From Bacillota bacterium (lineage in GTDB: Bacteria; Bacillota; Clostridia; Christensenellales; UBA1242): DNA of 64,000 bases. Where the stretch lies: contig WRAS01000001.1 in NCBI GenBank assembly GCA_009780065.1, forward strand, positions 295,750 through 359,749, written 5' to 3'. The notes under the pieces were generated by a model that made no database searches, was not told the DNA's origin, and saw only the letters and a program-made list of their open reading frames with translations. The position numbers and the translations under genes are program-made. Shown piece after piece: positions 49,771 through 59,005 of the stretch (the first letter of the stretch is position 1; each line of letters opens with the position of its first letter).

Positions 49771-50523
49771 ATGGAAAAATTCATCACGTCAACCGACAAT
49801 CCAATATTCAAGAGTCTTAAAAAAATAACCACCACAAAAGGTCGCCATGAAAGTGGCCTATGCATTATTGAGGGCGAGAAAATAATATTCGAAAATCTTG
49901 ATCACGTTGAGCAGATTTTTATTATTGAGGGTAAAGAAATAACGCCTAACCTACGCGATATGGAACCAATTGTGTTGTCAAAGAAATTGTTTAAAGAAAT
50001 CTCTGATTTGGATACTCCATGTGGTATTTTTGCAACGGCAACAATCCCACAAAATGGCGAGGTAACATATCCGTTGTTGATACTTGACCAAATTCAAGAT
50101 CCGGGCAATATGGGGACACTGGTGCGCACTGCGGTTGCATTTGGTTTTAAAAGCATCGTTGCAATTTTTTGTCCAGGTGTTTTTTCGCAAAAGGTTATCC
50201 GTGCAGCGATGGGTCAGCAATTTAAACTGGATCACATATCATGCATATCTGTTCCGTTTTTTGCTGAGAATTACAAACAATATGTATCACCCGATGATGT
50301 GACAATGATTTTGGCGGATTTGAACGGCGAAAGTATAGAAAACTTTTCAACGGACTTTGAACAAAAATTCGCCCTTGTCCTTGGTAACGAAGGTCAAGGC
50401 ATTGGCGAACACATCAAAAAAATCCCTCATACAGTAATCACCATTCCAATGTCGAACAATGTCGAAAGCCTAAACGTCGCGGTTGCGGGTGGGATTTTGA
50501 TGCATGAACTAAGGAAGGTATGA
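49771..50523 (+). CDS. TrmH/SpoU family RNA methyltransferase
   Basis: DQIQDPGNMGTLVRTA, LVLGNEGQGI, IPMSNNVESLNVAVAGGI. Confidence 0.94.
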   Translation: MEKFITSTDNPIFKSLKKITTTKGRHESGLCIIEGEKIIFENLDHVEQIFIIEGKEITPNLRDMEPIVLSKKLFKEISDLDTPCGIFATATIPQNGEVTYPLLILDQIQDPGNMGTLVRTAVAFGFKSIVAIFCPGVFSQKVIRAAMGQQFKLDHISCISVPFFAENYKQYVSPDDVTMILADLNGESIENFSTDFEQKFALVLGNEGQGIGEHIKKIPHTVITIPMSNNVESLNVAVAGGILMHELRKV

Positions 50524-50526
50524 TAT

Positions 50527-51537
50527 ATGGAATCTTTAAAAGATGAACTTGGTAAATTACCTAAAAACAAAGAAGGGTTTATCGAGACTAGCACACTAAG
50601 ATCTAATAAAAAGTTATATGCTCATGTAAAGTATTCTGCACGCAAAAATGGTACAACTGTCAAAAAATTTATAGAATCCCTTGGTTTTAAATATGATGGT
50701 GTCACACAGTTAACGGAAGATGAATTGGTGATTGAGCTTTCCAAGGAATTTGACAAGAATATTCCAATTCGAACCAATGATTTTCGTAATTCAGAGCTAT
50801 TTGATATTGTTAAAAACAGGGCACACAGAAGGGGTTTGGGTATTAAGAAAATGCTTGAATCGTACGGATTTGAATATGATGGAAACGATGAACCTGTTCG
50901 AAAAAAAGATTTAATTAGTTTGATTTCCCAATATGCTGACAAAGACAATGTATTGCGTAATTTGCCAGATAGTGTATTGGACAAACTGAAAAATGCCGCG
51001 AACACAGCCTTTACCGGCACCGTACAGAATTTTCTTTTGCAAAATACTGAATACGTACTGGAAGGTGAGCAGCGTGAATTGGGGGACTATATATCAGAAA
51101 CCCAGCGAATGTTGGATGCTGAATTCAGGCCTAACGGGGAAGAGGGAATAATTGATATATCAGGGCTTCCCTCAAAGAATCCACGACTGTATCAAAGAAT
51201 TATTCACATAAGGGATCAACTTTTTGGTGATTCAATTGAAACTGTTGAGGATACGATCATAAATCATTTCCTAAATTACAGCTATTCAGGAAAATCCAAA
51301 GAAAGGTCTATGATGCCAAAAAATGAGCTTATAGTGAATTTGACCGCACATCATAATAAAGAAAGAATGTTTACAAGATCTGAGTTAAACCAGTTGCACT
51401 TTTATGCAGGGTTGTATGCCAGAAAAAAACAAATCACAACCAGAGAGTTGTATGAAAGTTATGGACTTTTTGGTAAACATTCACATACTTATTTCCATGG
51501 TTTAACAAGAGAAAAAAAAGATAGGAGTAACGATTAA
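50527..51537 (+). CDS. hypothetical protein with five ~60-aa helical repeats
   Basis: repeats ending in KKFIESLGFKYDG / KKMLESYGFEYDG / RELYESYGLFG; stop abuts yebC start (TAAATG). Confidence 0.7.
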   Translation: MESLKDELGKLPKNKEGFIETSTLRSNKKLYAHVKYSARKNGTTVKKFIESLGFKYDGVTQLTEDELVIELSKEFDKNIPIRTNDFRNSELFDIVKNRAHRRGLGIKKMLESYGFEYDGNDEPVRKKDLISLISQYADKDNVLRNLPDSVLDKLKNAANTAFTGTVQNFLLQNTEYVLEGEQRELGDYISETQRMLDAEFRPNGEEGIIDISGLPSKNPRLYQRIIHIRDQLFGDSIETVEDTIINHFLNYSYSGKSKERSMMPKNELIVNLTAHHNKERMFTRSELNQLHFYAGLYARKKQITTRELYESYGLFGKHSHTYFHGLTREKKDRSND

Positions 51538-52071
51538 ATGGCGGGTCACAGTAAATGGTCACAAATTAAACGTGCAAAGGGTGCAACCGATGTTGCGCGT
51601 GGTAAATTGTTCACCAAGATTGGGCGTGAAATTACGGTTGCGGTGAAATTGGGTGGTGCGGATCCTGTGGGGAATTCGCGACTTGCGTTGGCGATTAAAA
51701 AAGCCAAAGAAGCAAACATGCCGAACGATAATATTGCGCGCAGTATTAAAAACGCGAGCGGTGTGGACAAAAATAACTACGAGGTAATCTTTTACGAGGG
51801 CTACGGGGTAGGCGGCGTCGCGGTTATGGTAAAATGCCTTACCGACAACAAAAACCGCACGGCGGGCGATGTGCGTCATGCATTTGAAAAGTATGGCGGG
51901 AATTTGGGTGTGTCTGGTGCGGTGGGCTTTGTGTTCGAGGAAATCGATTACGAGTTTTTGCCAACATATACAACACCTCTTGACCCCGATAAGGAAAAAA
52001 TATTTGAAAAATTTTTGGATATGTTGGATAACAATGATGATGTGCAGGATGTGTGGCATAATGCGGAGTGA
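51538..52071 (+). CDS. yebC: YebC/PmpR family protein, short form (177 aa)
   Basis: MAGHSKWSQIKRAKGATDVARGKLFTKIGREI; NDDVQDVWHNAE C-terminus; middle region missing. Confidence 0.93.
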   Translation: MAGHSKWSQIKRAKGATDVARGKLFTKIGREITVAVKLGGADPVGNSRLALAIKKAKEANMPNDNIARSIKNASGVDKNNYEVIFYEGYGVGGVAVMVKCLTDNKNRTAGDVRHAFEKYGGNLGVSGAVGFVFEEIDYEFLPTYTTPLDPDKEKIFEKFLDMLDNNDDVQDVWHNAE

Positions 52072-52108
52072 AAAAACTTTTTCTTTTTTGTGTGGTAAAA
52101 ATTTATCT

Positions 52109-52172
52109 GTTCTTTTTTGGAGGCCAAAAAAGAACCAAAAAATCCCAAGAGGGGCTAGCGAGGCCCCTCTTG
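52109..52172 (+). repeat. double-hairpin REP-like element
   Basis: GTTCTTTTTTGG-AGG-CCAAAAAAGAAC and CAAGAGGGGC-TAGCGAG-GCCCCTCTTG, both perfect. Confidence 0.7.
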
Positions 52173-52338
52173 ACTCCCCATCGCATTAAAGAAAAATATA
52201 TTTCAAGTAAATGGATGTTTTTAAGGTGCTGTTAGATTGTTTTAGAATATGTTTATTATATTTTGGTGTGATTAGTAATGACTATTGATTTGTGTTTCTG
52301 CGCTGTGGTAAAATAATTTCATTAATGGAGGTGTTTTT

Positions 52339-52752
52339 GTGAATCGTAAATATGATGGTAAAGAAGATGGAAGACATGATTATTTGAATGACGAGGTTGA
52401 CAGTGTATTGGATGCTATGCTTGAAGATTGGAAACAGGCATTTCACATAAAAGACACAAGTCACAAACAAAGACAGGCAAGACAAAGAATACATGATTTG
52501 TGGGATCGTGGTGCAACAAACGATGCAATGTGTGGATGGGAACTTGTGAAAGAGGGCTACCAACCAAGGACAAGATTTATGAATTCTCATGAATATCAGT
52601 TTAATGACCTTTCGGTAAAGGACATGAAAGCAGTGGGTGAACTTCGTTTAAAAATTATGGATGCGCTTGTTGCATATGGACGCGACCCAATCAGGGACGA
52701 GCAGTTAATGTTTAAGGATTTGGATTCACGAGGAATGGACAATTCACAGTAA
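52339..52752 (+). CDS. hypothetical protein
   Basis: 137-aa ORF, GTG start after GGAGG. Confidence 0.6.
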   Translation: MNRKYDGKEDGRHDYLNDEVDSVLDAMLEDWKQAFHIKDTSHKQRQARQRIHDLWDRGATNDAMCGWELVKEGYQPRTRFMNSHEYQFNDLSVKDMKAVGELRLKIMDALVAYGRDPIRDEQLMFKDLDSRGMDNSQ

Positions 52753-52844
52753 TAGCATTTGTGTGGCTGACGCTTTGCTTGATGAAAAATGTAAATTAAG
52801 ATCGCCCAAAGGGCGTTTTATGTATTTTCCATACGTGGATAAAA

Positions 52845-53318
52845 TTATCTCGAACATGCCGCATGTGTGATTGCAACTGCGATGGCGTCGGCGGCGTCGT
52901 CGGGTTTTGGGATGAAGTCCAGACCCAATATACGCTTCACCATTTCTTGCATTTGGGTTTTATCGGCGGTGCCTGAACCTGTGGTTGCGACCTTTACCTG
53001 GTTGGGTTTGTATTGAAATATTTGACCACAATGATGTACTGCACATAACATAATAATACCGCGAGCATGACAAACGGAAAGGGCGGTGGTAACGTTGCGC
53101 GAGAAAAACAATTCCTCGATCGCTATGTCTGTTGGTTGGTGCTTTGCGATTATTTCGGTTAGCTTTTGGTGGATGATTGCAAGACGCTGGGGCAACTCCT
53201 CGGACTTGTGCGTTTCGATGCAACCGTAATCAATCAACCGACATTGCGAGCCCTGTGCCCGTATAACGCCCCAGCCGCATCTTCCGTAACCTGGGTCAAT
53301 GCCCAAAATTGTTTTCAT
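52845..53318 (-). CDS. ruvC: crossover junction endodeoxyribonuclease RuvC
   Basis: ILGIDPGYGRCGWGVI, AIEELFFSRNVTTALSV, DAADAIAVAITH. Confidence 0.97.
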   Translation of the reverse strand: MKTILGIDPGYGRCGWGVIRAQGSQCRLIDYGCIETHKSEELPQRLAIIHQKLTEIIAKHQPTDIAIEELFFSRNVTTALSVCHARGIIMLCAVHHCGQIFQYKPNQVKVATTGSGTADKTQMQEMVKRILGLDFIPKPDDAADAIAVAITHAACSR

Positions 53319-54169
53319 TTAATTCGTAAATCCTTTCCTTTAAATTCCAATGCATAGGTGGTGTCGACGGCGAAAATTCGGCTGGCGATACGTTGGTCGT
53401 ATCGTTCGAAAATGTGCTCGGGTGAGAGGTTGGTTGTTATCACAAATGGTTTGTGCGCAATTAGACGCTCGTTAATCAAATTGTACAGGTTTTCTTGTGT
53501 TATATTATTGATTTGTGGTTCCACGCCCAAGTCATCTATTATCAGCAAATCACATTCAATCATATCGTGAAAGGCACGCTTGTTGTGTTCAAAGATATAT
53601 TCTTTGAATCGTTCAATTAATGAAAATGCTGTGACATATATAACCGAAACCCCCCGCGACACAAGAACATTCCCAAGTATATTTGCCCCGTATGTCTTGC
53701 CTGTGCCCGTTGCACCGCATAGTACGATGTTTGGTCTTTTTGCGTTTGGGAACGCCACGGCGTATTTGGATAAAACATCGTATACCTTTTTAAGGCTGGC
53801 ATCACCAAAACCATCTTTAATGTCAAATGTGGTCGGGGTGTTTTTTATTAAGCCGCTTTTTTTATGTAAACGTGTTGCAATTTCTTTCTCCACACACGTA
53901 CATATTTTTTCATTTGCATATCCCGTGTTCCTGCAACCTTTGCACAGTTTCTTTTCGATAATCTTGTTACGTTCAGAAATTGCTTTTCCAAGTTCAACTT
54001 CCATTTCCTTTGTACTTTTCTTTTTTGACTTGGCTTGAGCGATATCAAAATTCAATGCACGAACATTCTTTTCCAATCCCAGATATTTTTTGTCTTGCAA
54101 TAATTCATATAAAACAAACTCGCGCTTGCTTTTTAGTTCTTCTAGAACAGCTTTACATGTGTCGTTCAT
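53315..54169 (-). CDS. DnaC/DnaI-like replicative helicase loader ATPase
   Basis: LCGATGTGKTYGANIL; LLIIDDLGVEPQ; Cys-rich CKGCRNTGYANEKICTC. Confidence 0.9.
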   Translation of the reverse strand: MNDTCKAVLEELKSKREFVLYELLQDKKYLGLEKNVRALNFDIAQAKSKKKSTKEMEVELGKAISERNKIIEKKLCKGCRNTGYANEKICTCVEKEIATRLHKKSGLIKNTPTTFDIKDGFGDASLKKVYDVLSKYAVAFPNAKRPNIVLCGATGTGKTYGANILGNVLVSRGVSVIYVTAFSLIERFKEYIFEHNKRAFHDMIECDLLIIDDLGVEPQINNITQENLYNLINERLIAHKPFVITTNLSPEHIFERYDQRIASRIFAVDTTYALEFKGKDLRIK

Positions 54170-54178
54170 TTGGTCTCC

Positions 54179-55627
54179 TTAAATATCCGTGTCATTTAAA
54201 TCTGCAAAAATTCGACTTAGGTTCTTTTCGTCTGAAAAACTGTGCCTAATGAAATTCTTTTCTTTCAGTGGGGCGGTGCCAGTCTTTTTCGCATCTGCCG
54301 CTGTTTGAATTCCCTTGTCATGGTACGATGAAAGAATCTTGTTCATATATGCCATGGGTGATGCCTTGTCTTTTGCCATGGTAATCGCATATTCAATCAA
54401 TTCATCCGGCATCTTCCAATCGCTTTTCCACGTGTTGTAAAAGTTTCTGTCAAACGAATTAACCTCGCGGCTGGATCCCAGTTTCTCTAACACATCTTTC
54501 ACAACCTTGTCCTGTGTAACTTTGTTACCCACAAAATTTTCAATAGCAGAGACATTGGTAACACCAAGTTTATAAAACCGTTCAATTACACGGTTCATAC
54601 CGTCCAATGTCTTGACATTGCTTTTGAAACAATACTTGGCAACCGCCATAAGTGTGTTATCATCAAAACCCATCATTTGCCAATTACGAATGTAGTTTTC
54701 GATCACGCTGTCCACGTCTGCATAGAACTCGCCGATTTCTTTGTTAATTGCACGCGCCAATTTTCTAAGGTTTTGCTTATTATCTTCAAAGTCTTTTATC
54801 TCGGCAATCTCGAACAATTTCAACTCAAAGTATTTCAATATCCGTGTATCCAACGCGCTCATCCCGCCTTTGGTGCCTTTTGCAACATGGATAATGACAT
54901 CAAGTCCAAACCCCATATCATTCTTCCATTTATGGTACATTTCGAAATCAGCGGGTTCTGGCGTCTTTTTCGAACCCATAGCCACAAGAATTTTTTGAAT
55001 ATTTTTTGAATCAACACCGTCATCCATTATTTTCTTTTCGACTGATTCTACTGTTTTAATTTCTGCGTATGCCCAATTTTTTGCAACCGTCAAAATATAA
55101 TTCGTGCTAACGTTCTTATCTTTCTTTAAATCCACACAATACTTTGCAATCATTACAAGTGCCTGGGGCTCGATATGCAAATATTCCATCATGGAATGAT
55201 ACTCGCCAAAATCGTTGGATGAAATCATTCTGTTGGTATTTGAAATTGTGTCTGTGTTAAAGATGGCTTGCAGTTGGGCATTGAAATCATCGTACTTGCC
55301 CTTTTTAATTTTCTTTAATCTATGACCGCCACTAATAACGGGTAGGTATTTTATTTGAATAGGATTAAGCGATAAAATCTGAACCAAGCCCAAGTCGGAC
55401 AAATATGTAAAAATTGAAATGATATCCTCGCGTGACAGCGACATTGTACGCGCGAAATGTTCAATCTCGTTATCATAACGATCGCCAGACGAACAAAGAT
55501 GTAACCCATACAGATACACCTTCACACAATTATCCGGCAGAGTCGGAAGATATTCGTTAATAAAAACATTGGATACCGTCGTGGTATTTCCAAGCACGGA
55601 TTGCGCCGAAAATGAAACAAATGCCAT
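54179..55627 (-). CDS. DnaD/DnaB-domain replication initiation protein
   Basis: two DnaD-like domains; adjacent to DnaI-like; start MAFVSFSAQSVLGNTT. Confidence 0.85.
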   Translation of the reverse strand: MAFVSFSAQSVLGNTTTVSNVFINEYLPTLPDNCVKVYLYGLHLCSSGDRYDNEIEHFARTMSLSREDIISIFTYLSDLGLVQILSLNPIQIKYLPVISGGHRLKKIKKGKYDDFNAQLQAIFNTDTISNTNRMISSNDFGEYHSMMEYLHIEPQALVMIAKYCVDLKKDKNVSTNYILTVAKNWAYAEIKTVESVEKKIMDDGVDSKNIQKILVAMGSKKTPEPADFEMYHKWKNDMGFGLDVIIHVAKGTKGGMSALDTRILKYFELKLFEIAEIKDFEDNKQNLRKLARAINKEIGEFYADVDSVIENYIRNWQMMGFDDNTLMAVAKYCFKSNVKTLDGMNRVIERFYKLGVTNVSAIENFVGNKVTQDKVVKDVLEKLGSSREVNSFDRNFYNTWKSDWKMPDELIEYAITMAKDKASPMAYMNKILSSYHDKGIQTAADAKKTGTAPLKEKNFIRHSFSDEKNLSRIFADLNDTDI

Positions 55628-55686
55628 ACTGTCAAAGTATATCATCTGCATTCACGTTGCACAATGCAAAATTCATATATTGTGGT

Positions 55687-56517
55687 ATGAGAAAAATTTT
55701 TAACGGAACGTGTACTGCAATGATAACGCCATTCAAAAATGACAAGGTGGATTACAAGGCATTGGGAAACATAATTGAGATTCAAATCATGAATGGAATC
55801 AACGCACTGTTGTTAATTGGTACAACGGGCGAGTCACCCACAATAACCGAGTCCGAGCGTCGCGAAATCACAACATATGCCAAACGTATCATCAACGGGC
55901 GTGTGCCTCTTGTAATTGGTATCGGTGGTAATAACCCAAAGAAAATTATTGAATACGGCACATGGGCAAAACAAGACGGCGCGGATGTCGTTATGGTAAC
56001 CGCACCGTATTACAATCGCACAACTCAGGATGGTGTGGTTGCGTATTTTAATGAAATAGCGAACAATATTAAAATGCCGATACTTGCATATAATGTTCCC
56101 GCACGTACAGGTATGAATATCGAGTCCGCTACATTTGCCAAAATTGCCAAAAACAAATGGATACAGGGAATAAAAGAGAGTAGCGGGAATATCGAACAAA
56201 TCGCGCACACAATTTGCCAATGTCCAAATGTCGCGGTATATTGCGGCGATGACGCACTTTCGCTGCCATCGTATGTAGTTGGGGCACAAGGAGTTGTCAG
56301 TGTCGCAAGTAACTTGGAACCAAAGTTGGTTTGCGGAATATACGACCAGTTTAAGATCAAAAAGATTAAAAGTTCACGGAAGGTTTACCAGGACCTATTA
56401 CCACTATTCAAAAAACTTTTTTTACAAACTAATCCAATCCCAGTTAAATATTTTATGTCAAAGCAGGGGCTATGCAAAAATGAACTCAGATTACCGCTTG
56501 TCAAAATGAAAGACTAG
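55687..56517 (+). CDS. dapA: 4-hydroxy-tetrahydrodipicolinate synthase
   Basis: GTCTAMITPFKNDKVDY; GTTGESPTIT; YNVPARTGMN. Confidence 0.95.
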   Translation: MRKIFNGTCTAMITPFKNDKVDYKALGNIIEIQIMNGINALLLIGTTGESPTITESERREITTYAKRIINGRVPLVIGIGGNNPKKIIEYGTWAKQDGADVVMVTAPYYNRTTQDGVVAYFNEIANNIKMPILAYNVPARTGMNIESATFAKIAKNKWIQGIKESSGNIEQIAHTICQCPNVAVYCGDDALSLPSYVVGAQGVVSVASNLEPKLVCGIYDQFKIKKIKSSRKVYQDLLPLFKKLFLQTNPIPVKYFMSKQGLCKNELRLPLVKMKD

Positions 56518-56599
56518 AGTACTAATTCGTTCATATCTGGTAAATAATTACCTTGACATATTTAATGTATGTGAGGTAAAATTGACGGATAGGCGGATT

Positions 56600-57964
56600 A
56601 TGACAAAAACAAAAGCTATAGTACGATTATGTATGGTTATATTCCTCGTGGGTATTGGGATTACCCTTACTTTTGTTTCGTTCCGAATTCCTGTTATTAA
56701 TAACGGAACCGGTACATGGGAAAGTTCCATGGGTGCAATAAGTGAAAGAATGGGTATCGACCTTCGCGGCGGTGTTCTTGCGGTATTTTATGCGGAACCA
56801 AATCCGGAAACCCAAGCCGAGGGTTCATTCCAAGACCAACTTCGTGCAACTGTGCGTCGTCTTGAATCTACGCTAGGACAGCGTGGTTTTGTTGAAGCGA
56901 CTGTGGTTATCCAAGGTGGTAACAGAATACGTATAGAAGTTCCAGGTTTGAACGATAGTGAAGAATTGATGGATGTTATTGGGAGACCGGCGGATATTGA
57001 TTTTAGACTAAGCGGCGGGACTGATAATGACATTTTCCTAACTGGTCGTCACATCCAGGGGGTTTCCACACACCAAGCGGGTCTTGGTGAATGGGGTGTT
57101 CGTCTTCACTTTACTAACGAAGGTGGAAACTTGTTCCGCGATGCGGTACAAACCGAAGGTGTGGGCGGAACAATCCGAATCTTTTCAAATGGACAGCAAA
57201 TTTCTGCACCGCGAATCGATTCTACAGACGCAGGGCGTGACAACACCGCAATTATTACCAGTCCGGAATTCAGAACAGAACGTGATGCCGAAGAACTTGT
57301 AACAAGAATAGAAAGCGGTCTTTTTGAAGTACGTTTAAGAGACCCTGAAACAAGTATCATTCCACCAACTTTGGGCGAGGGTGCAATTACTGCAGGTATC
57401 ATTGCCTTTATAGTTGGTCTATTATTCATGTTTATTTTTATGTTTCTTTTGTATGGTGACCTTGGATTATTGTCTAACTTGTCTATGTTAATTTATTCTG
57501 TGCTTTTCTTGGGGGCGCTTGCAACGTTTAATGCGGTGCAGTTGACATTGCCTGGAATTGCCGGGATTATACTGGCGCTGGCGATGGCGGTGGATGCAAA
57601 CATAATTATCTTTGAACGGATCAAAGACGAATTCCGCTCGGGTAAGCGTATGGGTGTTGCGGTTGAATCCGGTTTCAACAAATCTATCGCAACTATCTTT
57701 GACGCAAATATCACAACAATTATTGCGGCGGTTGTTCTGTTCCTCTTGGGAACCGGGCCAATCCGTGGATTTGCAATAGTATTATTGCTGGGTGTGGTTA
57801 TATCAATGTTCTGTAGTTTAGTTGTTCTTCGCAGTCTTGCAAAAACATACTTGTTCATTAATCCACACAACGCAAAGAGACTTAGACTTTCACAAATTAA
57901 AACCGTAGACGGTACACGTGTAGAAGTTCAGGTAAAGAAAAAGGAAAGAAAACTTAACGTTTAA
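56600..57964 (+). CDS. secD: protein translocase subunit SecD
   Basis: GIDLRGGVLAVF; ALAMAVDANIIIFERIKDE. Confidence 0.96.
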   Translation: MTKTKAIVRLCMVIFLVGIGITLTFVSFRIPVINNGTGTWESSMGAISERMGIDLRGGVLAVFYAEPNPETQAEGSFQDQLRATVRRLESTLGQRGFVEATVVIQGGNRIRIEVPGLNDSEELMDVIGRPADIDFRLSGGTDNDIFLTGRHIQGVSTHQAGLGEWGVRLHFTNEGGNLFRDAVQTEGVGGTIRIFSNGQQISAPRIDSTDAGRDNTAIITSPEFRTERDAEELVTRIESGLFEVRLRDPETSIIPPTLGEGAITAGIIAFIVGLLFMFIFMFLLYGDLGLLSNLSMLIYSVLFLGALATFNAVQLTLPGIAGIILALAMAVDANIIIFERIKDEFRSGKRMGVAVESGFNKSIATIFDANITTIIAAVVLFLLGTGPIRGFAIVLLLGVVISMFCSLVVLRSLAKTYLFINPHNAKRLRLSQIKTVDGTRVEVQVKKKERKLNV

Positions 57965-57981
57965 TATAGGTGGAGAGGGTA

Positions 57982-58965
57982 ATGGAAAAAAAACCAAGCA
58001 TAGTGCAAAAGTTCTATTCAGACGAATTCAAAATTGCAAGAAAAGGCAAGTGGTATGCCATCGCTCCTGCAGTTATTATTCTTGTGGGTTTGATAATCGT
58101 TCTTGTAATTAACTTTAATCTTGGTCTGGATTTCACAGGTGGACGTATCATCACTATTCGTAATTTGGACAATACAAACTGGAACCAATACCGCAATGAT
58201 GTGACCGCGATCCTTAATGACTCGGATGTTAATAGATTTACAATTACTCGGATAGGCGAGGGTGATATTGTAGACCTTTCAATTGAATTTCAACATGTTC
58301 GCGGATTTTCCGATGAGCAGATGAATGAATTGACAACCGAATTGCTTGCAACTTTGAATACCCAGTTTCCGGGTGCGAATGTTGTGAACGACGGTGAGAC
58401 CAGTGCCCGTGCAAGTGGTGAACATCTGTTACGTACTTTTATGGCGGTTATGGCTGCGCTAATTGGTATCTTGATTTATATGCTGTTCCGATTTAAATTT
58501 TCCAGTGGGGTCAGTGCCCTTGTGGGACTCTTTCACGATATCCTTGTTATGCTTGCGCTAACCGCAATTTTCCGAATTCAAATCAATGCGGCATATATCG
58601 CGGCATTGATTACTGTTATCGCATATTCGCTTAACAACACCCTAATATTATTCGACAGAGTTCGTTCGATTGAAAAACATAACAACAATTTACTGACAAT
58701 CGAAGAGGTAGTAGACAAGAGTATCAAGGAAACTTTTGTACGTACCATGAATACGACAATTACGACCCTTGTTCCTATTTTCGTTCTTGTGATATTTGGT
58801 GTCCCGCTGATTCGTGAATTTGCTATTCCAATCTTGTTCGGTTTAATTGCGGGTACGTTCTCGACAATATTTGTCACAACCAGTCTCTATGTACGTTTCG
58901 AAAAATCAAAACTTGCCGCACGCAAACGAAAAAGACAACAAGCCAATATAAAGACATCCGCATAA
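57982..58965 (+). CDS. secF: protein translocase subunit SecF
   Basis: NLGLDFTGGRI; YSLNNTLILFDRVR. Confidence 0.96.
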   Translation: MEKKPSIVQKFYSDEFKIARKGKWYAIAPAVIILVGLIIVLVINFNLGLDFTGGRIITIRNLDNTNWNQYRNDVTAILNDSDVNRFTITRIGEGDIVDLSIEFQHVRGFSDEQMNELTTELLATLNTQFPGANVVNDGETSARASGEHLLRTFMAVMAALIGILIYMLFRFKFSSGVSALVGLFHDILVMLALTAIFRIQINAAYIAALITVIAYSLNNTLILFDRVRSIEKHNNNLLTIEEVVDKSIKETFVRTMNTTITTLVPIFVLVIFGVPLIREFAIPILFGLIAGTFSTIFVTTSLYVRFEKSKLAARKRKRQQANIKTSA

Positions 58966-58978
58966 GGATGTCTTTTTT
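58950..58978 (+). terminator. intrinsic terminator
   Basis: AAAGACATCC-GCATAA-GGATGTCTTTTTT. Confidence 0.8.
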
Positions 58979-59005
58979 CTTTTGTACTGTCAATAGACAT
59001 ATTTT

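Noticed and set aside
51869-52189. ORF ending FWRPKKNQKIPRGASEAPLDSPSH
   Set aside because: Out-of-frame reading of yebC and the double-hairpin element
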